Below, piece by piece: positions 1-11,180 of a DNA stretch of 64,000 bases. The position numbers and the translations under genes were made by a program. Source of the DNA: Caenorhabditis elegans (lineage: Eukaryota > Nematoda > Chromadorea > Rhabditida > Rhabditidae). The DNA is taken from contig NC_003281.10 in the NCBI RefSeq assembly GCF_000002985.6, positions 13,516,001-13,580,000 of the forward strand. Reading direction: 5' to 3'. The notes beneath the pieces were generated by a model. The model saw nothing but the letters and a program-made list of their open reading frames with translations. It was not told the origin of the DNA and ran no database searches. The first letter of the stretch is position 1. Every line of letters starts with the position of its first letter.

Positions 1-527
1 TTTTGTACAACTTAATGTATCTTACCCGTCGTACCAGTATATAGAGTATTAATTAAAGATACGTCTCCATGACCTATAAAAATTAATGATCATAGCCTTT
101 CGACGACGCTGGTTACCCATTTTTCTTGGCGGAAAGAAATTTTTTAAAAATAAATATGATAAGTTCAAACGATGCTACGATATTTCGAAAATTGTTGTCT
201 TGTTTCAAACAAGTTTGTCCAAAATCGTAGAAATACGCCAAATAAAAATAAACAATTTCATTGAAATGCACGTCGCTTATGGATTAGTTCTAAATGTACA
301 AAACACTTTTTTTTTTCAAAAATTGTATCTAATTAAATTTTAACTGTTTGGTTTTTTGTAAACCATGACATCAGGTGGTGGCGAAAAATGCATAAAAATT
401 AATTTTATCAATCTCAATTTCCTACAGCTCTTTTTTTGGAAAATTTCGATCAACAAATATCGGAGCATAGTAAATAATTTTTCTCCGGCCAACCAAAGAA
501 AAATGGGTAACCCAATGAGTGTCTTAC
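1..527. other. AT-rich stretch, no gene seen
   Basis: No convincing exon is visible on either strand. The short open frames here are AT-rich and lack splice or start context. If the exon at 528-934 is used, this stretch would begin with its downstream intron, because a GTAAGA donor sits at its left edge on the minus strand. Confidence 0.5.
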
Positions 528-934
528 ATCGTACTCATCCTCTTCCTCAGATTTTTGAGCAGCCGTCTGTAATAGACACGCCGGAATACGAATATTCTCA
601 GCCGCACGGGCTGCAGCAGCAGCATCATCAATCTCATCATCAACATCGTCAAGCTCATCGGTAAAATATTCGGAGCCTTCTTCCTCCGAGTACTGTATGC
701 TCACCTGTTTACGGTCCGGCTGTTGAGTGCTTTCGACTCCACAGCTTTGCATGTTTCGCGACGATGGTGTCGGCACTGATGTTGGCTCCTGATGCTGGTG
801 GTGCTGGTGATGATGATGCTTCTCCGTAGTCGAATGTGTGACTGAAGTAGATGGTGTCTGTGCGGCAGAATTTGTCGTGGACGACGATGATGGCATTTCC
901 GAGTGACGAACAGATGCAGTGATCGCGCGAGGAA
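528..934 (-). CDS. candidate alternative C-terminal exon of pod-1 (continues off-window)
   Basis: On the minus strand this 407-nt block is open in one frame. It starts after an ATTTTCAG acceptor and ends at a GAT|GTAAGA donor, so further exons must lie left of the window. It would encode about 135 residues: a Ser/Thr-rich start, a His/Gln run (HHHHQHHQHQ) and an acidic stretch with the motifs EEEGSEYF and DELDDVDDEIDD. The pod-1 stop codon overlaps a weak donor (CGA|GTTAGT). Splicing from there to this acceptor is exactly in frame, which suggests an alternative longer POD-1 C-terminus. It could equally be an exon of a separate downstream minus-strand gene. Codon-like GC content and the acidic repeats support coding; the assignment to pod-1 is inference. 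Confidence 0.45.
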
Positions 935-1126
935 CTGAAAATTTTGAATTATTAATCAGAAATTCGGCAGTATTTCGGAAATTTTTAGAAATCATGATGA
1001 TTTCGGCAGAGAAAAAATTAGTTCTTCAATTTAAACATTTTTTTTTCTCGAACTTCCGATAATTCAAAAAAAAAATTTTTTCTCGAAATTAGCTCAATAT
1101 TTTGGTCATTTTTCTTATTTTTTAAA

Positions 1127-1565
1127 TACCGTATATCTTCTATTAATATGGCCTCCCTATTAGACTTGCACTCCCTATTAGTATTGCCCCTCGGAGACCT
1201 TCCAAAAATTAGTATTGCACTCCCTATTAGTCTTGCACTCTCTAATAGTCTTGCATTGACTTTTTTGTATTGCAAACCCGTCTCGCTAATTTCAGGATTT
1301 CAACAACATTTTTTGCCTATTTTGCAACAGTTTTCACATCATTTCTACGAGATTGAAGTTTTTGAACTTATATGAAAATCAAATTTTCTGAATTTTTACA
1401 TATGATTCGAGTTTTTTCAGGAAAAAACTAGTAAGCTCAAAGTCAGAAAATGTTCTGAAAATTAGTATTGCACTCCCTAATAGTCTTGCACTCCCTATTA
1501 GTATTGCAAGCGGGAAGACCATCGAAAAATAGTATTGCAGCCATATTAATAGAAGAAATACGGTA
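1127..1565. repeat. MITE-like element with TACCGTAT terminal inverted repeats
   Basis: The ends form an inverted repeat of about 26 bp: left TACCGTATATCTTCTATTAA at 1127, with its near-perfect complement ending at 1565. The interior repeats the motif ACTCCCTATTAGTCTTGC and close variants in two clusters, 1160-1275 and 1465-1555. No ORF resembling a transposase is present, so it would be non-autonomous. A related element with the same terminal TACCGTAT lies at 5492-5902. Confidence 0.7.
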
Positions 1566-1794
1566 AAACTATTTTCCCGAAAAATTTAAAAAATCGTTCG
1601 CAAATGAAAAAAAATTCGATCGATTTTTCCGTCACTTTTCCAAACCTTTTTTTTTCCAATTTTCAGAAAAATCGGAAATTTCCGTTTTTCGTTTTTCAGA
1701 AAAAAAGCAGTTACAATAGACCAATTTTCAGCTAAAATTTCACATTTACCCTAATTTTCAATTAGTTTTTTTTTTATTTTTCGAATTATTGTAT

Positions 1795-1800
1795 TTTATT
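1795..1800 (-). promoter_or_regulatory. poly(A) signal of pod-1
   Basis: A canonical AATAAA is read on the minus strand about 170 nt downstream of the pod-1 stop codon. A second TTTATT (plus) lies at 1773-1778. Confidence 0.5.
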
Positions 1801-1965
1801 ACGCGTTTTATTTTAATTGGGGAGTTTTCTAAAAATGCGAATTAAACTACAATAATTCAAAAAAAAAAACCAATTTCAGGCGGCTACGTCACTGAAAAGT
1901 AGACAAAATTTGAGATTTAAACAGAAAAAAAAACAATTTTCTCTAAATTCCAAAACGCCCCAACA

Positions 1966-4900
1966 CTAACTCGACGAGAACACGCCATCCGGCTTGAGTG
2001 ATCTGAACACGGGTGCAGCTTGCTCTCCGAGCATCCATTTTGTTCCAGTCGTGACGGGCTCCCATGTGACAAGTGAATCCGGGAACAAGTCATCTTGGAA
2101 GACGTCCTTCTTGATACGTGGAACACGGAACGTAATCTTCTCCAGATTTTTGTCCGAGAGGCGCCAGCAAACTTGAAATTCGACAGCCATCACGTTACAT
2201 CTGAAAATTATAATTTTTCTAGGGAAAATTAATTTTCAAAAACTCACTTCAGTTTCTGATGGAACGCGATTCCTTGACTTCCAACAGGCGACATAAATGG
2301 TGCCAACGGAAGCAGATACGGCGAATCATAGATCACCTCGAACATGTTCACAAATCGATCACCTTTTCCGCTAAGGAAAAGCACATTCGAATCGTAATCA
2401 TAGTGAGGCACCAGGGGCTGTGTCGCCGAATCGATCACTTGAGTGTAAATGTGTCGAAGATCCACTGTCTGCGCATCATACATCTGAACCTGTCGCTGCG
2501 AGCTCTTCGTCATCCCGACCACAATCACAATCCGATCGTCACAGGCGAAGAGCACACGGGCGGCACGAGTCGACTCGACAACTGTTTTCCGTTCGTAGAC
2601 CCGTTGCTCGCGGCTCGCCGGCTCATGCACAAAGAGCGTCGCGTCCTTTCCGACTGAAGCGATCCGCCGACCATCAGCCGACCATGCGATTCCCAAGATC
2701 CCTCCGGTATGGTTGACGAACCGGCTGTAAAGCTTCGCATTTGCCACATCCCACAGCTCGATTGTACTATTCGAAAGCGCCACGGCCAAGAGATCCGACG
2801 CAAGTGGATGCCAACGCAACGAAGTGATCTTCTCACCTCCAATCTTGATAATCTTCTCGGGTTCCATCTCATTCCGTGGACCATCGTTCGTGGTTAGACG
2901 CCACAGATTGATCTGTCCACAGTCGGTTCCTACGGCGAGCTGTTCATCGTCGAACGGATTCCAGTGCAAATCGGTGACAAGCGTCTTGTTGAAGATTCCG
3001 TCCATAACTCCATCGGGCAACTTGCCAGGCTCATTCACATCATAGATCCCAATGACTCCTAGACCGGCGAGAGGAACCGCCGCAAATTTGTTCGAGCAGC
3101 AGACACCGTTGGACTCTGGCGGCAGACGCGTGTTCACATTGCGAAGATTCGAGAACACGGCGCCAGATTTCGTTCCTTGCTGACCATCCACGTGACGGAA
3201 CTTCGACGTGATCTGACCGACAACACACGACTTCGGACGAACTCTTTGCGAGAGTGGCACACGATTCGAGGCTCCGATCGGCTTACGGAAGTTCACTGGT
3301 GGCTGCTCCGGAACCTTTTTACCAAATGCCGGTCCAACGACGCTTGGAGTTGACACTGAGTCGGTTGCAGGCGTGCTTGCGGGCTTCACAATCGTGACTG
3401 GCTCCGGAGAGATGGTGGAGATTGGTGACGAGTTTCCCTGAGTGCTATTTGTCTCGGCATTTGGGGTGTGAACTCCATTCTCCTTTTCGTAAGGCCTGTA
3501 ATCGAGTTCTCGAACCTCTTCTTTCTTTGGAACCGAATGTTGTTCCTGGACGCTCGGCACGTTGTTCGACGATGAATTATTGTTGGACATGGGACGAGGT
3601 GCGGCTGCTGGTGTTGGTACTGGAACTGGAGCTGGTGTTTGAGCAACCTTCGGAGTTGGAACTGGCTCTGGAGGCGGTGGCGATGAGGAGCTTTGCGACG
3701 GAGCCATGCTAACTTTCTGCGGAACTGCATTTGTCCCATTCAACCACTCGCCGGCGGTGCATCCTGGCTCGGCACCACGTGTCTCTGGGAACAGATCGCT
3801 GTGGAAATCACGATAGGATCTTCGTGGCACGATGCATGGAGTTGGCACAATCGAACTTTTCGTAAGCTGGTAGTAGGTATCAACCTCTCCATCCATAACA
3901 TGTACTCGCCGCTTGGCGCCAATCGTCGCACCGAGTGTCTGCTCTGGCAGTGTAAGCTCGAAGACATGCGAAAGATAGGGTTGACGATCCTGCATCTCCA
4001 GCATAAATAACTTATTGGTTCCCTTGCCAGACAAGAAGACGAGACGAGTGTCGGCGTCGTAATGCGGGATGAGTACACCGGTGGTGGAGACGAACTCCTG
4101 TGTATGCACGGGTGCTCCCCATTTTCCAGTATCGTACGCGCGCACTTCTTGGATTCGTTTCTGAAATAAAAATTGGGTTCAATTTGATATGAAAAATGAA
4201 ATTAATACATTCTGGGACTTTATTCTTGGAATTTAACAAAAGTAGTCCGTTTTTTTAAACAAAAAAGTAAAACTCGCAGTCTTTCGAGTTCTTCAAAATT
4301 TGTGCAAAATTCAAAAAGAATATTTTGCAAATAATGGCACTCTAAATTTCACAAGTCTTCTTTTATTGATTATCAGTCTGCAGCTTCTTACCGTAGTGAA
4401 ACCAGTGCTGATGAGTCGGTTTCCAGCAAAGAGCACACGGGCCTCTCTGCCCATTCCACCATGTCCCTCGAGCGTTTGTATTGGCTCCATGCTAGCACGC
4501 GGGTCGTACACAACAATCTGACGTCCCTTGTCGCCACTGACCGCCAGAAGTTTACCATCCTCACTCCAGTCCATCGATTGAACTTTATCCGTCACTCCGG
4601 AGAGCTCGACAGCCGTCTTTCCCGTGGAGATGTCCGTGATGTACGTCGAACCGTGGGAGCCGACTGCCAAAATGTTATCGGCCGTGGAATGAGCTCGAAG
4701 ACATTCCGCAATCACGTTGCCACCTCCAACGTCGATTTCTGTGGCCAGTTTTGGAGAGTGATCCCGGGAGAGCTTCCAGATTTTTACGGGTTCATCTCGG
4801 CTGCACGTGGCGAGCAGCTCATCGGCGAACGTCAAGAATCCGAAATCCGCTACTTGCTCTACAAAATTGAGTGGTTTTTACAGGAAAAATCAAATTCTTA

Positions 4901-7900
4901 TTGAAAAATTGTGGGATTGTCTTGAAATTATATAAAATTTCAATTTTCTATGGTTTCCGTGGAAAAATAGTGTTTTTTAAAATTATTTTTATATTGAACT
5001 TTTTCAGCGAAAATTAAAAAATCAAAAATGTTTATTTCAACTCGATACTTGAATGAACACAAATTTTCCAGAAATTCCAATTATTAAAATTATTAATATG
5101 TGTATTTTCATAAATTTTCAAGCATCTTCAAAAAGATGTTTTTGTAATTTTCTGAATTTTCCGAAAAATCTACAAATTTTTGGGCATTTTCCAACAAAAA
5201 ATTCCTTGCAGTTTCTAAAATGATACCTCCGTGAGCCGCGATAATTCCGATATCGTTGCGGGTGCGTCGTCCCTTCGCAGTGATGGGCAGAACTCCGAGT
5301 TTGCCACCTTCTCCCTCAATGTGGAAAGCGAGGAAGTCGGCGCTGGCGTGGATTCCGTCATTCGTGCAGGAGAGATTGCCGACGGGAACATCGAAGATTG
5401 TCTCCTGAAATGTGAATTTGTTTAATTTGAAAAATAAAAATTTTATGAAGGTCTAAAAAATACTTCCAAACACATTTTTCTTGTAAATGGCTACCGTATA
5501 CTCTCTATTAGCGCAACTAGTACAAAAAAGGAACTAGTAAGTTTCAAAAAATAAAGCATTATTATAAACAGAGAAAAAATGTATGTCTCGCAACGAAAAT
5601 TAGGAGCAGTTGGCTTTGCAAGTCTGCGGCGCGCTTTGATGAATGTGGATTTACGATTGATTTTGTATTACACGCAGACAAGCGGGACTTTATTTTTTGC
5701 TCTTTTTGCAGAAAATTTACTTTGAAAAACTGTAAAGTCGTGCGAAAAAAACAACTTGTCATAAAAAACTTTTCGTAAATCGACAATCTTGCCGCGGCCT
5801 GGCAAAACCTGCCTGCCTCTTTTTTTAAACCGAAAATGCGCCTAGCGAAATTCACGAGTTGATCGTTTTGTTTTAACAGTAAGTAATAGGGAATATACGG
5901 TATATGAAATGGAGTTCTAATTAAACGATGCTCAAAAGTGCAAGACAGACAATGGCACATTACAAAAAACGGGACAACGAGTTGATGGGGTGGCGGGAAG
6001 CAAGTGTAGATAATTTTCAAAAAAGAACTCAAAAATGCCTCACTAGGGAATGACCAGAATAAATGGAGCGATATTCAAAAAAAAAATATTGTATCGGAAA
6101 GCTGACATTCTCTACTATAAGAATATGACTGAAATTTTTGCCCGTTCGGGCTGGAAATCTGAAATTTTTACGTCTGAAATTCTGCACTGAAATCAGTGCA
6201 TTTCCTATGGTTAACAGTGGATTTTTGTCTCTGGCGCCAACAGAAGTCTCACCACAATGGTGGAAGGGCGAAAACATCGGTTCGGTGGTCGAGTGGTGAA
6301 CGCGTTCGCCTCTTGAGCAGAAGTTTGTGGGTTCGGTTCCCATACATGGTTTAACTTTTGGCCTTTTTTATACAAAATTTTCAGAACGGGAAACAAGTAT
6401 TTAGAACATTTTTTTGAGGGTTTTACATAATTTTTTTTGCTTTTTAATTGAACCATAATTACCCTGGAAACTTTTCAGAAATTTTAATTTTTTTCGAAAA
6501 TTGTCACTTTTTTCTCCACCAAACCCATGAGAAAATTTGATCGAAAAATTTTTTTTTGAAATTTTTTAAAAAATGCATGAAATATTTTAGAGTGTCACAA
6601 ATAACCTATTTTTCATTATTTTCAATGACCGAATCATTGATTCTGATGCCTTATCAAGACGTTTTACCAAATCGATATTGGCAAAACATCTTGTTTTTGG
6701 GGCTCCATATCTCTGCAGGAAAAAATCGCACTAAAAAGTGATTAACTGAAAACTTGTTAAACACAATGTAATCTAAAACTTTTCAGTTGAACACTTTTTT
6801 GTAAAAAATTTCGTTGCCAAGATATAGATCTTTAACTATTTAGAATATTGAGCTCAAATCAATTGGTTCCAACTCGGCAACGAAATTTTTTACAAAAAAG
6901 TGTTCAACTGAAATGTTTTAGATCACATTGTGTTTAACAAGTTTTCAGTTAATCACTTTTTAGTGCGATTTTTTCCTGCAGAGATATGGAGCCTCAAAAA
7001 CAAGATGTTTTGCCAATATCGATTTGGTAAAACGTCTTGATAAGGCATCAGAATCAATGATTCGGTCATTGAAAATAATGAAAAATAGGTTATTTGTGAC
7101 ACTCTAAAATATTTCATGCATTTTTTAAAAAATTTCAAAAAAAAATTTTTCGATCAAATTTTCTCATGGGTTTGGTGGAGAAAAAAGTGACAATTTTCGA
7201 AAAAAATTAAAATTTCTGAAAAGTTTCCAGGGTAATTATGGTTCAATTAAAAAGCAAAAAAATTATGTAAAACCCTCAAAAAAATGTTCTAAATACTTGT
7301 TTCCCGTTCTGAAAATTTTGTATAAAAAAGGCCAAAAGTTAAACCATGTATGGGAACCGAACCCACAAACTTCTGCTCAAGAGGCGAACGCGTTCACCAC
7401 TCGACCACCGAACCGATGTTCTCGCCCTTCCACCATTGTGGTGAGACTTCTGTTGGCGCCAGAGACAAAAATCCACTGTTAACCATAGGAAATGCACTGA
7501 TTTCAGTGTAGAATTTCAGACGTAAAAATTTCAGATTTCCAGCCCGAACGGGCAAAAATTTCAGTCATATTCTTATAGTAGAGAATGTCAGCTTTCCGAT
7601 ACAATATTTTTTTTTTGAATATCGCTCCATTTATTCTGGTCATTCCCTAGTCAGTTACAAAGGTGTCTATCGAATAAATAAGAAACTGATAAAAGACGGA
7701 CAACTGAATTAAAAAGCGCCTAGAAACATAAAAAACCAACGGACCGTGTTGAATTTAATCTTGCACGACACAGCCCGGCTTCTTCTTCTACTGCCAACAC
7801 CATTGTTGCTCTCGGACGTCAGATCGTCATAATGATCCTCTTCCACCGACGCTTCATCACCATCATCATATTCATTCTGGAAAGCGGGTGTCTAGGTCAC

Positions 7901-8093
7901 CGGGAAGCAACAAAAGGGAAGACATATATAGGAATTCAGGAATTTTAAAACTAATGGGAAAAGTGCAGAAAAACAAGGAAAAACATGCAAAGAAATATAG
8001 AAAAATGCCAATTCCTCTCACTAAAATTACCTCCTTCTTCGGAACCTTTGGCGTCGTGTTCTTGAATTTCGACGCTGCAAATCTCCACGCCAT
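1966..8093 (-). CDS. pod-1: POD-1, double-module (coronin-7 type) WD-repeat actin-associated protein
   Basis: Five exons on the minus strand, 8093-8031, 5404-5227, 4858-4392, 4160-2248 and 2200-1966, total 2856 nt and encode 951 residues. The start MAWRFAASKFKNTTPK is the typical coronin N-terminus and lies 17 nt after a TTTTCAG acceptor, a likely spliced-leader site. Residues 1 to about 385 form a first coronin module with WD repeats (LLATCSRDEPVKIWKL, then TTGVLIPHYDADTRLVFLSG). About 385-535 is a Pro/Ser/Thr-rich linker. A second module starts near SKFRHVDG and repeats the pattern (SNSTIELWDV, LVPHYDYDSNVLFLSGKG). Coronin-7 family proteins bind actin or act in membrane traffic; in C. elegans POD-1 is known for embryonic polarity and osmotic barrier functions. 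Intron 1 is 2.6 kb and full of repeats. Gene name is from recognition of the family and locus, not a search. Confidence 0.85.
5492..5902. repeat. second TACCGTAT-ended MITE-like element, in pod-1 intron 1
   Basis: The left end TACCGTATACTCTCTATTA at 5492 is matched by an inverted copy ending at 5902 (on the plus strand, TAATAGGGAATATACGGTA). The interior differs from the element at 1127-1565. The long minus-strand open frame 5562-6032 lies across this element and has no protein-family features. Confidence 0.6.
6279..6350 (+). other. tRNA-like module in left arm of palindrome 1
   Basis: A perfect A-box TGGTCGAGTGG (6286-6296) and a B-box GGTTCGGTTCC (6330-6340) are spaced as in a tRNA gene. 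The T-arm GTGGG/CCCAT pairs. The flanking 7-nt acceptor strands do not pair and the anticodon stem is broken, so this is a tRNA relic or internal Pol III promoter, not a functional tRNA gene. Confidence 0.65.
7343..7414 (-). other. tRNA-like module in right arm of palindrome 1
   Basis: Mirror copy of the left-arm module. The B-box complement is at 7353-7363 and the A-box complement at 7397-7407. Confidence 0.65.
7709..7876 (-). CDS. candidate alternative (terminal or cassette) exon in pod-1 intron 1
   Basis: After a TTTCCAG acceptor at 7877, the minus strand is open for 55 codons to a TAA at 7709. Exon 1 of pod-1 ends in phase 0, and entering this block in phase 0 reads NEYDDGDEASVEEDHYDDL, followed by a basic SRRRSR segment. 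The GC content is much higher than in the surrounding intron, and the other frames have early stops. Read as a terminal exon, the product would be only 76 residues. No strong donor that would splice on to the exon ending at 5404 is visible, and no AATAAA follows before the palindrome begins 58 nt away. Function is unknown. It might be a relic or an unrelated exon. Confidence 0.4.
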   Translation of the reverse strand, partial: NEYDDGDEASVEEDHYDDLTSESNNGVGSRRRSRAVSCKIKFNTVRWFFMFLGAF

Positions 8094-9290
8094 GGCTGTG
8101 TGTGATTTGTCTGAAAACTTAAATTAAATTACGCAAAAATTGGTGAAAAAGAGAAAATAAATAGGTTAATAAAAAATTAGACAAAAATATTTTAAACGTG
8201 GATTTTGAGGACTATGAATCGTTTAGAAAATATCAGCTAAAAATCGTAAGAAACCTCTAGCTCAAAATTGTAAAACACTCGAGAGCTGAAACTTGTAGTG
8301 TCATATAACTCAGAATCTCTAACAAAAAATTTTAAAATATTGAAAAAAACCCCAGGATTGAGAATAAACATGTTTGAGAATCTTGAAGTGCTCCCATTTT
8401 CCAAAAACTAACAAGACACAAAGATCCAGAAAATGCTCCCGGTCTTAAAAGCTGTGGTCTCGAATAAAAATTGAGAACGAGATGAACTCTCCGGAGCATT
8501 ATAATTCGATAAAAGCGCACACACAAACACAAGTGGCCCGAAATTTATATCAATTTTGCGGACCAATAAGTTATAAAAACATTTAGACTACAAAATCCTA
8601 CAAGAAAAAAAACTTTAAAAGAACACATGTTCCTGGATGTACACATATCAAAAATCGCGACTAACTAATAAATAAATTTCCTTCGGCTAACGGAAGAAAA
8701 TGGGTGCCAAAGAGAACGGACGGAAAAAAGGAAAAAAGCCGGAATGGATTTCGAAAGTGTGGTGAATGAGATAGTGAGAGACTTAGAGGGAGTTAGTAGT
8801 TTTCGTAGTGAAATTAGGGGAACTGGGAAGAAGTTAAACTCAAAAATGTTAAGTGAAACAGAAATTTCAGTTGTATGCGGCTCATGATCGATTCGGAAGT
8901 CGGCCCAACTTTCCCGAGATCCAGAAAACATCAAAGCTACAGTTGAAATTTTTTTTTAATTTTTAGTTTTAAAAGAAACATCGAAATTTCCTTTCAACGA
9001 TGAAAGCTGGAATCAATAGAGCATTAGTACATTTTTTGTATTTATTGATTTTTTTTAAGTCGCTCAAAAAGCACCAAAATCTGCGAAAAATCAGGGGTTT
9101 CAAAGAAAATTTAGAAGCTTGACTCCAATTTTAAAGCCTAGTGGAGAAATTTCAATCGTCTCTTATGGGATGAAGCTAGTACGAAAATGTCGATTACTCA
9201 TTCGCCTCCTGACACCGACGATTCATCAAAAAATCTTGATACTCAACTATAGAACGCGGTCGTGGGTTTGTCTTCGTCTGTCCATGCATT

Positions 9291-9334
9291 CCAAATGAGA
9301 CTTTGCTTTATACACAAAGCAGTTCGTCATTTGG
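9291..9334. repeat. 44-nt hairpin
   Basis: CCAAATGA pairs with TCATTTGG (8 bp). Inside this, TGCTTT pairs with AAAGCA around an ATACAC loop. It lies about 1.2 kb upstream of pod-1. Role unknown. Confidence 0.45.
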
Positions 9335-11156
9335 AGTAGAATTTCAACCCAAAATTCGGAAATTGTGCGGGAAATTCGTCAAATTTGGAAGAGGGAGGAT
9401 GAGCCGTTAGGGGGATCTGGTGACCAACTGACCACTGGGCGTCTTGTGAATATAAATTGCACACATAGCTTAACTAACCAGTCAGTCACACTCCGGACAT
9501 CTAATTCTCCGCCCTTCTGGTGGTGGTTGTGCTCTCTGTCGCGGGCTCTCCGACATACACAATAAGCTTTTCCGTCCGCGAAGCGAACGCTTCTTAAGAG
9601 GGCTAATGAATCCGCGAAAAGCTTCGGAGAGACACAGAGAGGGGAACCCAATTTGGTCATTCTGCACAACAATTGTGCAATTTTCCTGGCTGGGGCACCA
9701 TATGGCCAATAATCCCTTTTAGCGGGATAATTCAACAGGAAGCCCTCTTTCTGTATTGGTTTCTAACGAAGAACTGAAAAATTAGAGAGGGTCTAAAACT
9801 GCAAACTTTTAGAAATTCTGAAATTGAGAAACCATTGATTTGAAAAGTTTAAAGCTTGAATTTTGTGGTTAAAACAAACAAAAATTCACAATTTTTACGA
9901 ACCAGAGCACAATATGTCGTAGTACGGTATTTCACGTTGTAAAAACACTCAGTTTTTCAAAAGGTTTGTACCAAAAATGACATAATTTTCTAATAAAGCC
10001 TGTTTTATTTTAAACAGTTCGAATGCTCGAAAAAAAATCTATTTCAATATGAGACCTCTGATACCATAATTAGAGTTGGTATTATCTAATTAGAGAAAAG
10101 GCACAAAAAGACCGAACAGCAGCAAAAGCGCAGTAGGAGGGAGTGAAAGAAACCGGAAAACGATAGAGTCAAGTGGGTTTTGGTTTTATAAAAGGCACCA
10201 CTCGAATAAGGACATAAACAATCGTTCCTTCTTCCTCTCCCCCCATCATTTTGAAGATGAATCATTAGGAGAGTGGAAAACTAAAATAATGGCATCATCA
10301 TCACTAATCGGTGACTAACCTGCAGTAACGAGAAGGAGAACAAATTGAAAAATCAATTTTTGCGCCGTAAGAAAAATTGATATCTAAAATTTGTTATCAG
10401 TTATAATAATGACTAAAATAACATCATAAAAACCAAACTCGAAGAATAGATAAATCGATAAATTTTACAATGAGCACAGTAAACACCACGGATTTACAGC
10501 AGCTGACACAGTTTCTAAGATGTTTGATATTTCAGCTACCAGGGAACTAAGAAAACCAATCAATGAATACACTTCCATATATATCTCAGACTTAATAAAA
10601 TATGATATATTTCGGTGTTTTGAATTTACGGTACTACAATTTCTTTTAAAACTTTACGAGCTTTCCTACCGAAATCTAGATTAACCTCATCTTCCCTTTA
10701 ACTCAAGATTTCCTCAGCATTCTCCTTTCGTAGAAGGCTAATCAAAGTTCGTGGCGTTCTTCAATTCATTCCCAAATGTTCAAAAGGAAGTCACCGAGTG
10801 GCCCCTCTCCAATAGAGAGAAGGAGAGGACAAAGTGCATTACGCAACAAATTTTCACGCATCTTTTGACAACTTTCGCCTTTTCATCTTACTTTTGTCCT
10901 TCTCCCCCGGCCGGAGCCACCTAATCTACCCGTACGGCTTCAAAGAAATTAGATAAACTACTTAGTTGCGGGCGGGTCCCCATCACGGTACTTGAGAGCC
11001 CATGAATAGAGCACACGCAACGAGTTAACGAGATCCTCCGGTAGCACACAAAGCTTCTACTCATTCCGATAGTGACATACTTCCAAGTTTTGGGTTACTT
11101 TTCACCAATTTTCACTTTTCAAAACAACAAAAATTGCTCATTTTTCATGCACCTAG

Positions 11157-11180
11157 TTGCTCCTCGCTTCTGAGGAGCAA
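11157..11180. repeat. 24-nt perfect hairpin
   Basis: TTGCTCCTC, loop GCTTCT, GAGGAGCAA: nine perfect base pairs. It lies in the region upstream of the LRR gene. Role unknown. Confidence 0.45.

Larger units (their letters stand above)
935..1965. other. pod-1 3' flank (or intron), with poly(A) signal and a TIR element
   Basis: Non-coding. On the minus strand an AATAAA poly(A) signal lies at 1795-1800, about 170 nt past the pod-1 stop, supporting termination of the short pod-1 form here. The inverted-repeat element at 1127-1565 occupies the middle. If the 528-934 exon is spliced to pod-1, this stretch is its intron. Confidence 0.55.
6042..7651. mobile_element. 1.6 kb near-perfect palindromic element in pod-1 intron 1
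   Basis: The arms run from about 6042 to 6820 and from 6873 to 7651, with a 52-nt non-palindromic centre. Divergence is limited to a few single-base differences. The ends read CTAGGG...CCCTAG, flanked by TCA on both sides, a possible 3-bp target duplication. It has no transposase ORF; the small open frames 6556-6741 and 6953-7138 are mirror images of each other. Each arm carries a tRNA-like module (listed separately). It resembles the long palindromic, non-autonomous elements known from C. elegans. High arm identity suggests recent insertion or arm-to-arm gene conversion. Confidence 0.85.

Noticed and set aside
2259..2657. Plus-strand open frames through the pod-1 exons (2259-2657, 2420-2716, 3422-3712, 3693-4010, 4461-4904)
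   Set aside because: They are antisense to the well-supported pod-1 coding exons and have no family features of their own.
5562..6032. 156-codon minus-strand frame
   Set aside because: It spans the TACCGTAT inverted-repeat element and intron DNA, with no domain, start context or splice logic.
6279..6350. Functional tRNA genes in the palindromes
   Set aside because: A- and B-boxes are good but acceptor strands do not pair and anticodon stems are disrupted in all four modules.
6556..7138. Mirrored 61-codon frames in palindrome 1
   Set aside because: They are the two arms of the same palindrome read on opposite strands; composition is AT-rich and no protein family is evident.
9379..9735. 118-codon minus-strand frame upstream of pod-1
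   Set aside because: Overlapping frames are also open here because of higher GC; no recognisable motif, signal peptide or splice context.
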